Source: Chloroflexota bacterium (lineage in GTDB: Bacteria; Chloroflexota; Anaerolineae; Anaerolineales; Anaerolineaceae). Taken from it: a DNA stretch of 35,031 bases. Made by a program: the position numbers and the translations under genes. Below are positions 1-8,142 of this stretch, piece after piece. Each line of letters begins with the position of its first letter. Positions within the stretch are counted from its first letter, which is position 1. The DNA lies in assembly GCA_023381565.1 (NCBI GenBank), contig JAMCRR010000051.1, positions 1 to 35,031 of the forward strand. Direction: 5' to 3'. Under the pieces are notes generated by a model. The model saw nothing but the letters and a program-made list of their open reading frames with translations. It was not told the DNA's origin and searched no databases.

Positions 1-1
1 T

Positions 2-958
2 GCTTTCGGAAAACTTGAGCAACTGTATTTGTATTACATGCTTTTATCACAAAATGGGCAAGGTTTAATTCACTCAAAAATTTCTGGCTCTGCCCAACCA
101 GGCCTTAAGCGAGATTTCATAAAGAATTTCCCTGTTCTGATACCAGTCTCCACGAAAGAACAATCGAAAATTGCTGAAATTCTTACTACAGTAGACCGCA
201 CCATCTCTCGAACTGAGGAATTGATCGCGAAGCACCTGAGGATCAAGATAGGTTTGATGCAAGACTTGCTAACACGAGGGGTTGACGAGCATAGACAATT
301 ACGAGATCCATCTACACATAGTTTTAAATCAACGCCATTGGGAATGATCCCTTCAATATGGGGTGTTTCAACATTGGCAGGGATAACGAAACGAGACACG
401 TTCATCTGTTATGGCATTGTTCAGCCAAGAGGTTTTTTTGTTGGTGGAGTGCCAGTATTAGCAATCAAAGACATGAAAGGTGATTATCATACAGATATTC
501 ATTTAACCGATCCAGCAATAGATGCCATGTATGTCCGAAGCAGAGTAGAACCTGGCGATTTACTTATCTCAGTAAAAGGTTCAACAGGAGTAATTGACAT
601 CGTCCCTGAAGGTTTTAAAGGAAATATTAGTAGGGACATAGCAAAAGTCAGATTGTCCGAAAATAATGATGCCAGATTCTTTAGGTATTACTTAGAATCT
701 TTTCAAGGGCAAATGGCTTTGGATTTATTATCCGTTGGAACCACCCGGAAAGAATTATCTATTGCACCATTAAAGAATTTACAGTTACCAGTTCCAGAAA
801 AGAAAGAACAAGAACAGATTGCTGATATTCTGATGGAAAAAGACTCATACATATCTTCATTGCGCGAAAAGCACGACAAATTTACAAGAATTAAAGCTGG
901 ACTTATGCAGGATCTTTTAAATGGCAGGGTATCGGTCATGCCGTTATTTGAAGTATAA
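2..958 (+). CDS. hsdS: Type I restriction-modification specificity subunit HsdS, 5' partial
   Basis: This is the DNA-recognition subunit of a type I restriction-modification enzyme, which directs the HsdM/HsdR complex to a bipartite target. The frame is open to the first base of the window, so the N-terminal part of target-recognition domain 1 lies outside; about 318 codons remain of a usual 400-450. The central conserved linker is visible (KIAEILTTVDRTISRTEEL followed by IGLMQDLLTRGV), then PLGMIPSIWGV opens the second recognition domain, and a second copy of the linker repeat closes the protein (QEQIADILMEKDSYISSL, then KAGLMQDLLNGRV). The two similar coiled-coil repeats are the family hallmark. 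hsdR follows 78 bases downstream; hsdM is expected upstream of the window. The region is visibly richer in A+T than the sequence after 5.5 kb. Confidence 0.93.
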   Translation, partial: AFGKLEQLYLYYMLLSQNGQGLIHSKISGSAQPGLKRDFIKNFPVLIPVSTKEQSKIAEILTTVDRTISRTEELIAKHLRIKIGLMQDLLTRGVDEHRQLRDPSTHSFKSTPLGMIPSIWGVSTLAGITKRDTFICYGIVQPRGFFVGGVPVLAIKDMKGDYHTDIHLTDPAIDAMYVRSRVEPGDLLISVKGSTGVIDIVPEGFKGNISRDIAKVRLSENNDARFFRYYLESFQGQMALDLLSVGTTRKELSIAPLKNLQLPVPEKKEQEQIADILMEKDSYISSLREKHDKFTRIKAGLMQDLLNGRVSVMPLFEV

Positions 959-1036
959 ACATCATGCCATTACTAAAAATAAGGTGACTGATTTTTATTC
1001 ACCTAATGCCAACAACGATGCCAACGAGGAGGAAAA

Positions 1037-4000
1037 ATGATCCTAACAAATGACAAAAAAGATGACCAACTAAGACTTGACGAACTAACCAATGTCGAGG
1101 AACCCTTACTTGAGCAATTAGAAAGTCAAGGCTGGACCGTTCTTCGTCTGAAGCTTGCCCAAATTCCCACAGATTCCTATCGACAACATTTTGGACAGGT
1201 TATCTTAAAGCCAAAGTTGGAAGAAGCTTTGCAAAAGATTAATCCTTTTTTGGAGGAAGACCAGGTTTCAGATTGCATACAAAGAATAACCGAATTCAAG
1301 CAATCCACGCTAATAGAAAACAATCAATTCATCTTGCGCTTGTTATTAGAAAATACTGTTGTCTCAGAAAATCGCAAAACAGGGGAGATCAATCCAACCG
1401 TTCGCTTTGTCGATTTCAAGGAAATAACAAACAACACCTTTATAGCTATCTCACAATTCAAAGTCCGTGTGGTTGGGACAGAAAACCATATTATTCCCGA
1501 TGTCACCCTATTCCTAAATGGTTTACCAATCGTAGTTATCGAATGTAAGTCCAGTCGCGTCAAAGAACCAATTGCAGAGGCGATTGACCAATTACTGCGC
1601 TATAGCCAACAACGCGGGATGACAGGTGAAGGTAATCCCGAGTTGTTTTATTACAATCAATTTTTAGTGTCGACTTGCCGCTCCGAAGCCAAATTTGGCA
1701 CTATAACAACTCATATTGAAAAACTCTGGTATCGGTGGACGGATCCCTATCCACTTACATTGGATGATTTACCAAGCATGGGAACATCACCAAATGACCA
1801 ACAGCGTCTTGTTGCGGGTATGATGACGAAACGTCACCTGCTGGATTTGATCCAATCATTTACCATCTTTGGGGAGAACGATAAAGGCCAAACAATAAAA
1901 ATCGTCGGTCGATATCAGCAAGTCCGAGCTGTCAAAAAAACTGTCAAACGTCTGCTCGAGGGAACCAACAAGCGTGAACGTTCCGGGATTATTTGGCATA
2001 CGCAAGGTTCAGGCAAATCATTGACAATGATGTTTATGGTGCGAGTGATGCGCAACCTCAGCTACTTCAACGATTGGAAGGTTGTATTTGTAACCGACCG
2101 GACACAACTTGAAGATCAGCTAAGTGGCACTGGAAAGAGCATCGGTCAGTCGGTTAAGGTGGCAGAGTGGATTAATACCGATGCCACTAGACCTAATAAA
2201 AGCCTCAAGGAGTTGCTCAAAACCGATACTCCTGACCTTATCATGGCAATGATCCAGAAATTTCAGGAAGCAGATTTGCATGAAATATTTCCAATCCTTA
2301 ATAAAAGCTCACATATTGTGGTAATGATTGATGAGGCACATCGGTCACAATATAAATTACTCGGAACAAATCTTGACAAATCCCTGCCCAATGCAGCTCG
2401 AATTGCTTACACTGGTACGCCGATCGATAAAACCGAATCTACATTTGGTGAATATATTGATAAATACACAATGAAGCAATCCATTGAGGATGGAACAACA
2501 TTAGTTATTGTGTACGAAGGGCGAACGCATAATGCCGAAGTGCCAGACAAAGAGGGCATGGATAAAAGCTTTGCTGATATTTTTAGTGATTACAACTTGC
2601 AAGAACGCCTGCAAATTTTAGGTTTTGGTTCTCGTGATGCCTATCTTGAAGCTGAAAAAGTAATCAGTGCAAAAGCAAAGGATATGCTTTGGCATTACAT
2701 TACTGAAGTATTTCCAAATGGATTTAAAGCGCAAGTTGTTGCCACATCCCGGGTCGCGGCAGCACGTTACAAGAAGTACCTAGATAGCGCACTTCTAGAT
2801 ATTGTGGCTGAGTTGGAAAGGTCAAATCCCAATAATATCAATCTTGACTTGCTTCGTACCGTTGAAACGGCTGTCGTAATTTCAGGTGACAGAAACGACG
2901 ATACCGAGGTTAAGAAATATACCCAGGAAAACTACCATAAAGATAGTATCCGTCGCTTCAAGCTTCCCTATGATGCAGAAGAAACTGAAGGCGATCAAAC
3001 CATAAATGGTAAGGTGGGAATAATAGTTGTAAACAACATGCTTTTGACAGGCTTTAACGCACCCATTGAACAGGTTTTATATCTTGATCGTGTCATTACA
3101 GATCATAACTTGCTTCAAGCCATTGCCCGTGTCAATCGCGTGAGCAACGCAAATAAGGATAAAGGCTTTGTTGTAGATTATGTGGGTGTCGGTCACCACT
3201 TGAAACGAGCTCTGGATGCATACGATGATCGCGAACAAGAGGAAATTATTGATGCCATGAACAGCAAGGATGAGGAAATCAATAAACTTCTACAAGCTCA
3301 CCGAGAAGTTCTTGAATTCCTAAGCAAATATGGCCTTACTGATATAAGCGATTCAGATGCCTTCTTTGACCTATTTTATGATGAGGATATTCGTTTTGAA
3401 TATATCCTAGCTTTCCAAAAACTGACCCAAGCATTTAACAATGTCATGCCCCGCAAGGAAGCGCTGGACATATGGCAGGACTATCTTAATTTGACACAAG
3501 TCAATGAACTGGCATATCGACACTTGAAAGATTCCCGTATCAGTATGCGTGGTATTCCTCCTAAATTGAGAGCAATTACTGATGTGTTTTTGATTTCGAA
3601 AGGTATTGAGCAAAAAGTCGAACCGATTTCAATTCTCAGCCCAGAATTTGAGCAGGGTGTTAGTGAACGCAAGCGTGACAAGACTAAAGCTGCCGAAGTG
3701 GAACATGCCATCCGACATTATATTGAACTGAACATTAATGAAGACCCAGAGTTGTTTGCGTCATTTGCTGAAGCACTGGAACGAATTCTGATAGAATTCA
3801 AAGACAACTGGGATAAAGTTTACGAAGAACTTGAGAAACTTCGCAGAAAAATGGCGGAGAAGGAAAAAGAATATACATACGGCTTGGATCGTAAAAGACA
3901 TATGCCAATTTTCCGGATCTTAAAGGCTGAAATCTTCGAGGGGAGAGAACTCAATGAAGATGAAATAGCTCAAAATGTAGATTTGACACAACATCTTTTC

Positions 4001-4204
4001 AATCTCATTGAGATCGAAATGTGTTTTAAAGGATTCTGGGGCTCCGTACCCGCACAAAACCGTTTAGTAGGCGAATTGCAAGCGTTGTTACTTTCCGAAC
4101 GATTTAAGAAATTGCCTGGTATGTTTTCCAAATACAAAAAAATCATCTCAAGGCTCATGGAATGGGCGCGTGAAAACCAAGGTGTAATTACCCAGCAAGT
4201 ATGA
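1037..4204 (+). CDS. hsdR: Type I restriction enzyme R subunit (HsdR)
   Basis: This is the motor and nuclease subunit of a type I restriction enzyme: it translocates DNA using ATP and cuts unmodified DNA far from the recognition site. At 1055 residues it is a full-length HsdR. The N-terminal nuclease shows the PD-(D/E)xK signature, with D155 in IIPDVTLF and E169-C170-K171. The SF2 helicase core follows: Walker A TQGSGKS with K327, DEAH at 432-435, motif III as AYTGTP, then LTGFNAP and a motif VI AIARVNR. The ATG at 1037 is preceded by GAGGAGG. The stop overlaps the next gene's start (ATGA), so translation is probably coupled. All key catalytic residues are intact, so the enzyme looks functional. 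Confidence 0.96.
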   Translation: MILTNDKKDDQLRLDELTNVEEPLLEQLESQGWTVLRLKLAQIPTDSYRQHFGQVILKPKLEEALQKINPFLEEDQVSDCIQRITEFKQSTLIENNQFILRLLLENTVVSENRKTGEINPTVRFVDFKEITNNTFIAISQFKVRVVGTENHIIPDVTLFLNGLPIVVIECKSSRVKEPIAEAIDQLLRYSQQRGMTGEGNPELFYYNQFLVSTCRSEAKFGTITTHIEKLWYRWTDPYPLTLDDLPSMGTSPNDQQRLVAGMMTKRHLLDLIQSFTIFGENDKGQTIKIVGRYQQVRAVKKTVKRLLEGTNKRERSGIIWHTQGSGKSLTMMFMVRVMRNLSYFNDWKVVFVTDRTQLEDQLSGTGKSIGQSVKVAEWINTDATRPNKSLKELLKTDTPDLIMAMIQKFQEADLHEIFPILNKSSHIVVMIDEAHRSQYKLLGTNLDKSLPNAARIAYTGTPIDKTESTFGEYIDKYTMKQSIEDGTTLVIVYEGRTHNAEVPDKEGMDKSFADIFSDYNLQERLQILGFGSRDAYLEAEKVISAKAKDMLWHYITEVFPNGFKAQVVATSRVAAARYKKYLDSALLDIVAELERSNPNNINLDLLRTVETAVVISGDRNDDTEVKKYTQENYHKDSIRRFKLPYDAEETEGDQTINGKVGIIVVNNMLLTGFNAPIEQVLYLDRVITDHNLLQAIARVNRVSNANKDKGFVVDYVGVGHHLKRALDAYDDREQEEIIDAMNSKDEEINKLLQAHREVLEFLSKYGLTDISDSDAFFDLFYDEDIRFEYILAFQKLTQAFNNVMPRKEALDIWQDYLNLTQVNELAYRHLKDSRISMRGIPPKLRAITDVFLISKGIEQKVEPISILSPEFEQGVSERKRDKTKAAEVEHAIRHYIELNINEDPELFASFAEALERILIEFKDNWDKVYEELEKLRRKMAEKEKEYTYGLDRKRHMPIFRILKAEIFEGRELNEDEIAQNVDLTQHLFNLIEIEMCFKGFWGSVPAQNRLVGELQALLLSERFKKLPGMFSKYKKIISRLMEWARENQGVITQQV

Positions 4205-4875
4205 AACAGGACTATCGGATCGTTTATTCGGAACGAAAAACACTCTCCATTATTGTGGAGCGTGATCGTTCGATTCTTGTTCGTGCCCCCAAAAGTATGT
4301 CGGAGGAAGAAGTCCAACAATTAGTAGATGAAAAGAAACTTTGGTTGTATGAAAAAATACATCACCCACAGAAGTATCCACCTGATCCTGTAAAAAAGGA
4401 GTTTACTACTGGAGAAACAATTCTTTATATGGGGCGAAATTATCGATTGGAATTAACAAATGAAAAATTCGATGAAATTCGTTTCAACTCTTGTTTTTTC
4501 GTTTCTCGATACCAGAAAGCTCGTGCTGGCGACTTGTTCCAAGCATGGTACATGGAACGCGCCAGGGAAAAACTACTTCCCCGAATTAGACATTTTGCTG
4601 AAGCAATGGGGGTTTCATATAATCGGTTGTTGATCTCTGATTTAAAATATCGGTGGGCCTCTTGCACACCAAAAAACAATTTAAATTTCAATTGGAGAAT
4701 AATAAAAGCACCCGTACTCGTGATCGATTATCTGATTGTCCATGAACTCGCCCATCTCTTAGAACCAAACCATTCGCCAAAATTTTGGAATATTATCGCT
4801 GTACAGCTACCCGAATTTGAAAAGCCTAAGAAATGGTTAAAGGATTATGGATATAAACTTGAAGAGGATTTTTGA
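4201..4875 (+). CDS. YgjP/SprT-like zinc metallopeptidase (DUF45)
   Basis: This is a predicted zinc-dependent metallopeptidase of the YgjP-like (DUF45) group. The signature HELAH (181-185) gives the two histidines and the catalytic glutamate; a third ligand is likely H191 in EPNHSPKFW. The upstream WASCTPKNNLNFNWRII stretch is the usual DUF45 context. At 224 residues its length is typical. It begins with an ATG whose last bases are shared with the hsdR stop, so it sits in the restriction operon. From established knowledge, YgjP-like genes recur beside type I restriction loci, but their job there is not settled. A protease that limits restriction by degrading HsdR is one possibility; that is inference only. 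Confidence 0.88.
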   Translation: MKQDYRIVYSERKTLSIIVERDRSILVRAPKSMSEEEVQQLVDEKKLWLYEKIHHPQKYPPDPVKKEFTTGETILYMGRNYRLELTNEKFDEIRFNSCFFVSRYQKARAGDLFQAWYMERAREKLLPRIRHFAEAMGVSYNRLLISDLKYRWASCTPKNNLNFNWRIIKAPVLVIDYLIVHELAHLLEPNHSPKFWNIIAVQLPEFEKPKKWLKDYGYKLEEDF

Positions 4876-4938
4876 AATATAGAATTATTTTTCTATTCCA
4901 AGAACAAAACTCATTGGTTCGTTCTGGGGTGGTAAACA

Positions 4939-5214
4939 TTATTTAGACACGAAAAGAGCTTCCTGTAAGGTGGGCTCCTTTCTTAAGATTGAGTATAGCA
5001 TTGCCTGATCTTTACCAGCATCAACCTGAGCCGGTGTCTGGTAGTCAAGCGCCTGGTGGGGACGCTCGAAGTTGTAGAAGTGGAAGTAATGAGCCAGGCC
5101 AGAACGGGCTTCTCGCGGAGAAGCGTAATCGTTCAGATACACCTTTTCGTACTTGACCGAACGCCATAAGCGTTCGGTGAAAATGTTATCCGCTGCTCGC
5201 CCCCTTCCGTCCTG
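4939..5214 (-). pseudogene. IS3-family transposase (OrfB) C-terminal remnant
   Basis: About 91 residues of the end of an IS3-family integrase-core transposase remain. Recognisable stretches are DGRGRAADNIFTERLWRSVK, with the last catalytic glutamate of the DDE triad (in FTERLW), and the C-terminal HFYNFERPHQALDYQTPAQV. Similarity starts abruptly around 5211; the codons before it do not look like transposase, and both catalytic aspartates and the whole OrfA are gone. It can no longer act alone. It lies immediately after the restriction island, whose composition differs from the DNA beyond it, so it may mark the edge of an acquired segment. Confidence 0.85.
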
Positions 5215-5278
5215 TACGAGTATTATAAAGTTTTTATCCCCGATGTGCAATAAAAAATGCCAAAAAGGGGGGGCGTGA

Positions 5279-5455
5279 GTTGGTGCGGTGGGTCAACTGT
5301 TCAATCGATCCAATCAGATTATGCCGTTACGTATCTTAGCAGACCCACCACACCCTACGATTCCAACTTACTCAAAGGTGAAGAAGAACCTGTGGATCGG
5401 TGGCCTCAAATTGGAACCGGGCAATGACAAACGCTGGCCAGAGTCCTTAAAATAA
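5279..5455 (+). pseudogene. 3' end of an unrecognised gene with its terminator
   Basis: A plus-strand frame is open from 5279 to a TAA at 5453-5455; the only internal ATG (5321) would give 44 residues. The translation is Pro- and Lys-rich and ends KRWPESLK; I do not recognise it. A perfect terminator hairpin starts 5 bases after the stop, which is the reason for thinking this is the tail of a former gene and not chance. Its 5' part would have been lost at the junction with the transposase remnant, near the G-run at 5267-5273. No ribosome binding site is evident at 5321. It may instead be non-coding. Confidence 0.35.
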
Positions 5456-5459
5456 TCGC

Positions 5460-5497
5460 AGGGCTGTCCACTCACTGGACAGCCCTGTCTAATTTTT
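5460..5497 (+). terminator. Intrinsic terminator, perfect 11-bp stem
   Basis: AGGGCTGTCCA (5460-5470) pairs perfectly with TGGACAGCCCT (5476-5486) around a 5-base loop and is followed by an AATTTTT run on the plus strand. It directly follows the orphan reading frame ending at 5455. On the minus strand it lies just past the stop of the membrane gene at 5513 and is followed by a weaker TTATTTT, so it may serve both directions. Confidence 0.8.
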
Positions 5498-5512
5498 GGC
5501 ATCTCCTGCCGA

Positions 5513-6055
5513 TCAGCTTTCAGTTGCATCTCTCCGCCGCAGGATCAGGTAGAGCCCGATGGCGATGAGGACGACCGGCCAGCCTTTGCCTACATACTCC
5601 ATCACCTGCAAGCCCGGCTCGCCTGCCATCATTATGCCCCCCAGCAGGGCCAGGATGCCCCCGGGGATGAGTGGCCAGGCAACCCATTTGCCAGCGCCTT
5701 CAGTGAATAGCGAGAGCAGGCTAATCAATCCCCAGCCGGCAGCCATGCTGAGCAGGATCACGCCGCCTTTTGCTGGTTCGCCCAAAACCAGGAAGGGCGA
5801 TTCGATCAGATAGGTCCCCAGACCTAACCCCGCCAGGACGCCGCCGGGGATGAGCAGGCCGGTTTTGCGGGCCAGCAGCCCCCACGCCAGGAAGATCAAT
5901 CCCAGCCCGGGGAGGAAGATCAAGTACGACATGTCAACAATCTGTTGCAGCAGGGACATGACGCCAATCAGGATCAGGATGCCTCCGGCAATCCAGCCCC
6001 GCGGGCGGCGGGAAGTATCAGCTTCAGAAACTTGATTTTGATTTGTGGTGTTCAT
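5513..6055 (-). CDS. Small multi-spanning membrane protein, function unknown
   Basis: This is a 180-residue integral membrane protein with a short polar N-terminus (about 24 residues) and then five or six hydrophobic segments rich in Gly, Leu and Ile, ending in a basic RRRDATES tail. The recurring segment pattern (a GGILILIGV-type helix early, IAIGLYLILRRR at the end) resembles the DUF5668/LiaF-type N-terminal membrane modules often found beside envelope-stress two-component systems; that link is tentative. The ATG at 6055 has an AAGGAG ribosome site. It lies 126 bases downstream of the response regulator on the same strand, separated by two inverted repeats, and is a plausible target of that regulator. 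No catalytic motif was seen. Confidence 0.7.
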   Translation of the reverse strand: MNTTNQNQVSEADTSRRPRGWIAGGILILIGVMSLLQQIVDMSYLIFLPGLGLIFLAWGLLARKTGLLIPGGVLAGLGLGTYLIESPFLVLGEPAKGGVILLSMAAGWGLISLLSLFTEGAGKWVAWPLIPGGILALLGGIMMAGEPGLQVMEYVGKGWPVVLIAIGLYLILRRRDATES

Positions 6056-6073
6056 TTTTCATTCTCCTTTTTT

Positions 6074-6104
6074 GTTTATCGTTAGCATCATCATAACGAT
6101 AAAC
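6074..6104 (-). promoter_or_regulatory. Perfect 11-bp inverted repeat before the membrane gene
   Basis: GTTTATCGTTA (6074-6084) and TAACGATAAAC (6094-6104) are perfect complements around a 9-base loop. On the minus strand the repeat ends just before the AAAAAAGGAG ribosome site of the membrane gene. It could be a dimeric operator or an mRNA hairpin that gates translation. There is no U-run after it in that direction, so it is not a standard terminator. Confidence 0.6.
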
Positions 6105-6135
6105 AGGCACGCCTGCATGTGCCAGGCGTCACGAA

Positions 6136-6164
6136 TGACCGTCAGGGTAAAACCGTGACGGTCA
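6136..6164 (-). other. 9-bp inverted repeat after the response regulator
   Basis: TGACCGTCA (6136-6144) and TGACGGTCA (6156-6164) are perfect complements with an 11-base loop, 17 bases past the stop of the response regulator. No T-run follows on the minus strand, so it is either a weak terminator or mRNA-end stabiliser, or an operator for the downstream membrane gene. Confidence 0.5.
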
Positions 6165-6181
6165 CTTCAGGAGAATGACTT

Positions 6182-6841
6182 TCAGATCAAACCCAGCTCG
6201 CGAGCTTTGAGCGCGGCGCGGGTGCGGTCGTCAACCCCCAGCTTAGAAAGGATGCCGGTAACGTGGTTTTTCACCGTGCCCTCCGCCAGCACCAACTGGG
6301 AGGCGATCTCACGGTTGGTGGCACCATTTGCCAGCAGGCGCAAGATTTCCATCTCGCGGGTGGAGAGAGGCTCGGCGAGAGCCTGCGCCCAGGTGGGCGT
6401 CTGCTCGGATAAGCGGGCGAACTCGGCGACCACACGCGCCGCCACCGAGGGCTGCAGGAAGGACTCCCCCCTGGCAGCCGCACGGATCGCCTCATACAGC
6501 TTCTCCGTAGGGGCGTCTTTCAGCAGGTAACCAATGGCGCCCGAACGCAACCCGTCAAAGATCGCCTCGTCTTCCGCGAACGTGGTCAACACAATGACGC
6601 GGATCTCGGGCAGAGATGCCCGCAAACGGCGCGTGGCGGCGGCTCCATCCAATACCGGCATGCGCAGGTCCATGAGGGTCACGTCAGGATGCAGGGCAGA
6701 GGCTTTGCGCAGGGCTTCTTCCCCATCTGCCGCCTCGCCAACGATCTGGAAATCCGGCTGCGAAGAGAGCAGCACGCGCATGCCGTCGCGGAACATGGTC
6801 TGATCGTCGACGAGCAAAATGCGGATGGGCGTCTTATCCAT
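6182..6841 (-). CDS. NarL/FixJ-family response regulator
   Basis: This is a 219-residue cytoplasmic transcription regulator. The receiver domain (about 5-120) has the acidic pair D12-D13, the phospho-acceptor D58 in VTLMDLRMP, and the conserved Thr and Lys (VLTTF, LLKDAP). The C-terminal LuxR-type helix-turn-helix starts at LSTREMEILRLLANGATNRE and ends in a KLGVDDRTRA recognition region. The start ATG is 3 bases after the stop of the histidine kinase, and its AGGA ribosome site overlaps that TAG, so the two are co-translated. The partner is the kinase at 6845-7999. Candidate targets are its own operon and the membrane protein at 5513-6055. The stimulus cannot be read from the sequence. Confidence 0.95.
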   Translation of the reverse strand: MDKTPIRILLVDDQTMFRDGMRVLLSSQPDFQIVGEAADGEEALRKASALHPDVTLMDLRMPVLDGAAATRRLRASLPEIRVIVLTTFAEDEAIFDGLRSGAIGYLLKDAPTEKLYEAIRAAARGESFLQPSVAARVVAEFARLSEQTPTWAQALAEPLSTREMEILRLLANGATNREIASQLVLAEGTVKNHVTGILSKLGVDDRTRAALKARELGLI

Positions 6842-6844
6842 GCG

Positions 6845-7999
6845 CTATCCTGCGGGAAGCTCCGCCTGCAGCATAAATCCCTTTCCGGGAGTGGTTTCCA
6901 CGTGCAGGCTGCCGCCGACCAGCTCGACACGTTCTTTCAATCCCACCAGGCCAAAGCCCCCCTCCGTCTGGTTCGCGCCCACACCATCGTCCTGCAGCAC
7001 CACCCGCACCGCCTGCTCCAGGTAAACCAGGCGCAGATCGACACGGCGGGCCTGGGCGTGCTTGCGCACGTTGGTCAGCCCCTCTTGGGCCACGCGGAAA
7101 AGGGTGAACTCGATCTGCTCCGTAAGCGGCCTAGGGTCGCCTTCCACCGCAAAGCTGGTTTCGACCCCCGAGCGGAATGCCTCCTCCAGCAGAGATTTAA
7201 GCGTATCGGCGACCGGGCGCCCGCTCGTAGGATCTGCCCGCAGCGCAGAGACCGAGCGACGCACGTCCGCCAGCGCCTCCTGCGAGAGAGATTGAGCATT
7301 CTCCAGGGCATTCACAGCCAGGGTGGGGTCTTGCTGAGCGACAGCCTGGGCGGCCTTGATCTGGATATTGATCGCCGTCAGATAATGGCCCAACCCATCG
7401 TGGATCTCGCGCGCCAGGCGGTTGCGCTCGCGGATCATGGTCAGCTCTTCAACCTGAGCGGCGTACTCGCGCAGTTTCTGGTTCGCCTTAGCCAGCTCGA
7501 GGCGCGCCTGCTGCTCGCTGACTGCCACCTGAGTAAATACCGCCACAAACACCACCGCGGCCAGAAAAGGCACCCCCCAACCCAGGGCATTCTCGATCCC
7601 ATAAAGAAAATAAAAGGGCACCGACATGCCCAACCAGATCAGGGTAATCATCAAATAAACCCACGGCCGGCGGAAATAATCAACGGCCGATCCCACCATC
7701 GGTAAGAGCACTAACCAGGTGTTGCCTTTTCCCAGATAGGTTATCAGCGTACCCAGGGGGATTAATACGATGAAGTATGCAGCAATTGCAGAGCCCGACC
7801 GGTGCTGACCAACGTAGTGGGCGCCGAGGATGCCCGCCCCCAGGTACAGGATAACCAGGCCGACCACCAAAAGCATCTGCTCCAGAGGGTATGAAAACCC
7901 ACTGTTGGAGAAATACAGCACCAGGGCAGCCAGGACGACGACACCAAAAGCGATATCGCCATTCCTAAAACCTCGCACCATTGCTGCGCTCTTCGCCAT
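6845..7999 (-). CDS. NarX/DegS-type membrane sensor histidine kinase
   Basis: This is a 384-residue sensor kinase of the HisKA_3 class. The N-terminal half carries five or six membrane helices (about 15-160) with only short loops, so sensing is likely within the membrane and not by a large external domain. A coiled-coil linker (160-190) leads to the dimerisation box RNRLAREIHDGLGH with the phospho-acceptor H200. The ATPase domain follows: an N-box LTNVRKHAQA, a G1 box DDGVGAN and a G2 box GFGLVGLKERV. The ATG at 7999 lacks a clear ribosome site. It forms an operon with the response regulator. This architecture resembles the LiaS/DesK envelope or lipid sensors, but the signal is unknown. Confidence 0.93.
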   Translation of the reverse strand: MAKSAAMVRGFRNGDIAFGVVVLAALVLYFSNSGFSYPLEQMLLVVGLVILYLGAGILGAHYVGQHRSGSAIAAYFIVLIPLGTLITYLGKGNTWLVLLPMVGSAVDYFRRPWVYLMITLIWLGMSVPFYFLYGIENALGWGVPFLAAVVFVAVFTQVAVSEQQARLELAKANQKLREYAAQVEELTMIRERNRLAREIHDGLGHYLTAINIQIKAAQAVAQQDPTLAVNALENAQSLSQEALADVRRSVSALRADPTSGRPVADTLKSLLEEAFRSGVETSFAVEGDPRPLTEQIEFTLFRVAQEGLTNVRKHAQARRVDLRLVYLEQAVRVVLQDDGVGANQTEGGFGLVGLKERVELVGGSLHVETTPGKGFMLQAELPAG

Positions 8000-8142
8000 G
8001 ATTTAATTTCCGGATTAGATCAGATCAGGTAGATTCAAAGGTTAGACCCGGATTTACGCAGAACTCCACGGAACCATGCTTTCAACGTATATTCGCCTCG
8101 GTCTGCGCCCAATCCGTCGGTTTAACCGTAACATAAATTGTA

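Noticed and set aside
4939..5250. A complete IS3 insertion sequence
   Set aside because: Only the end of OrfB is present; no OrfA, no first or second catalytic Asp and no matching pair of terminal repeats were found.
6689..7705. A 338-codon plus-strand open frame
   Set aside because: It is antisense to the histidine kinase and response regulator, whose motifs are unambiguous; it is His/Arg/Gln-rich, as expected of a shadow frame.
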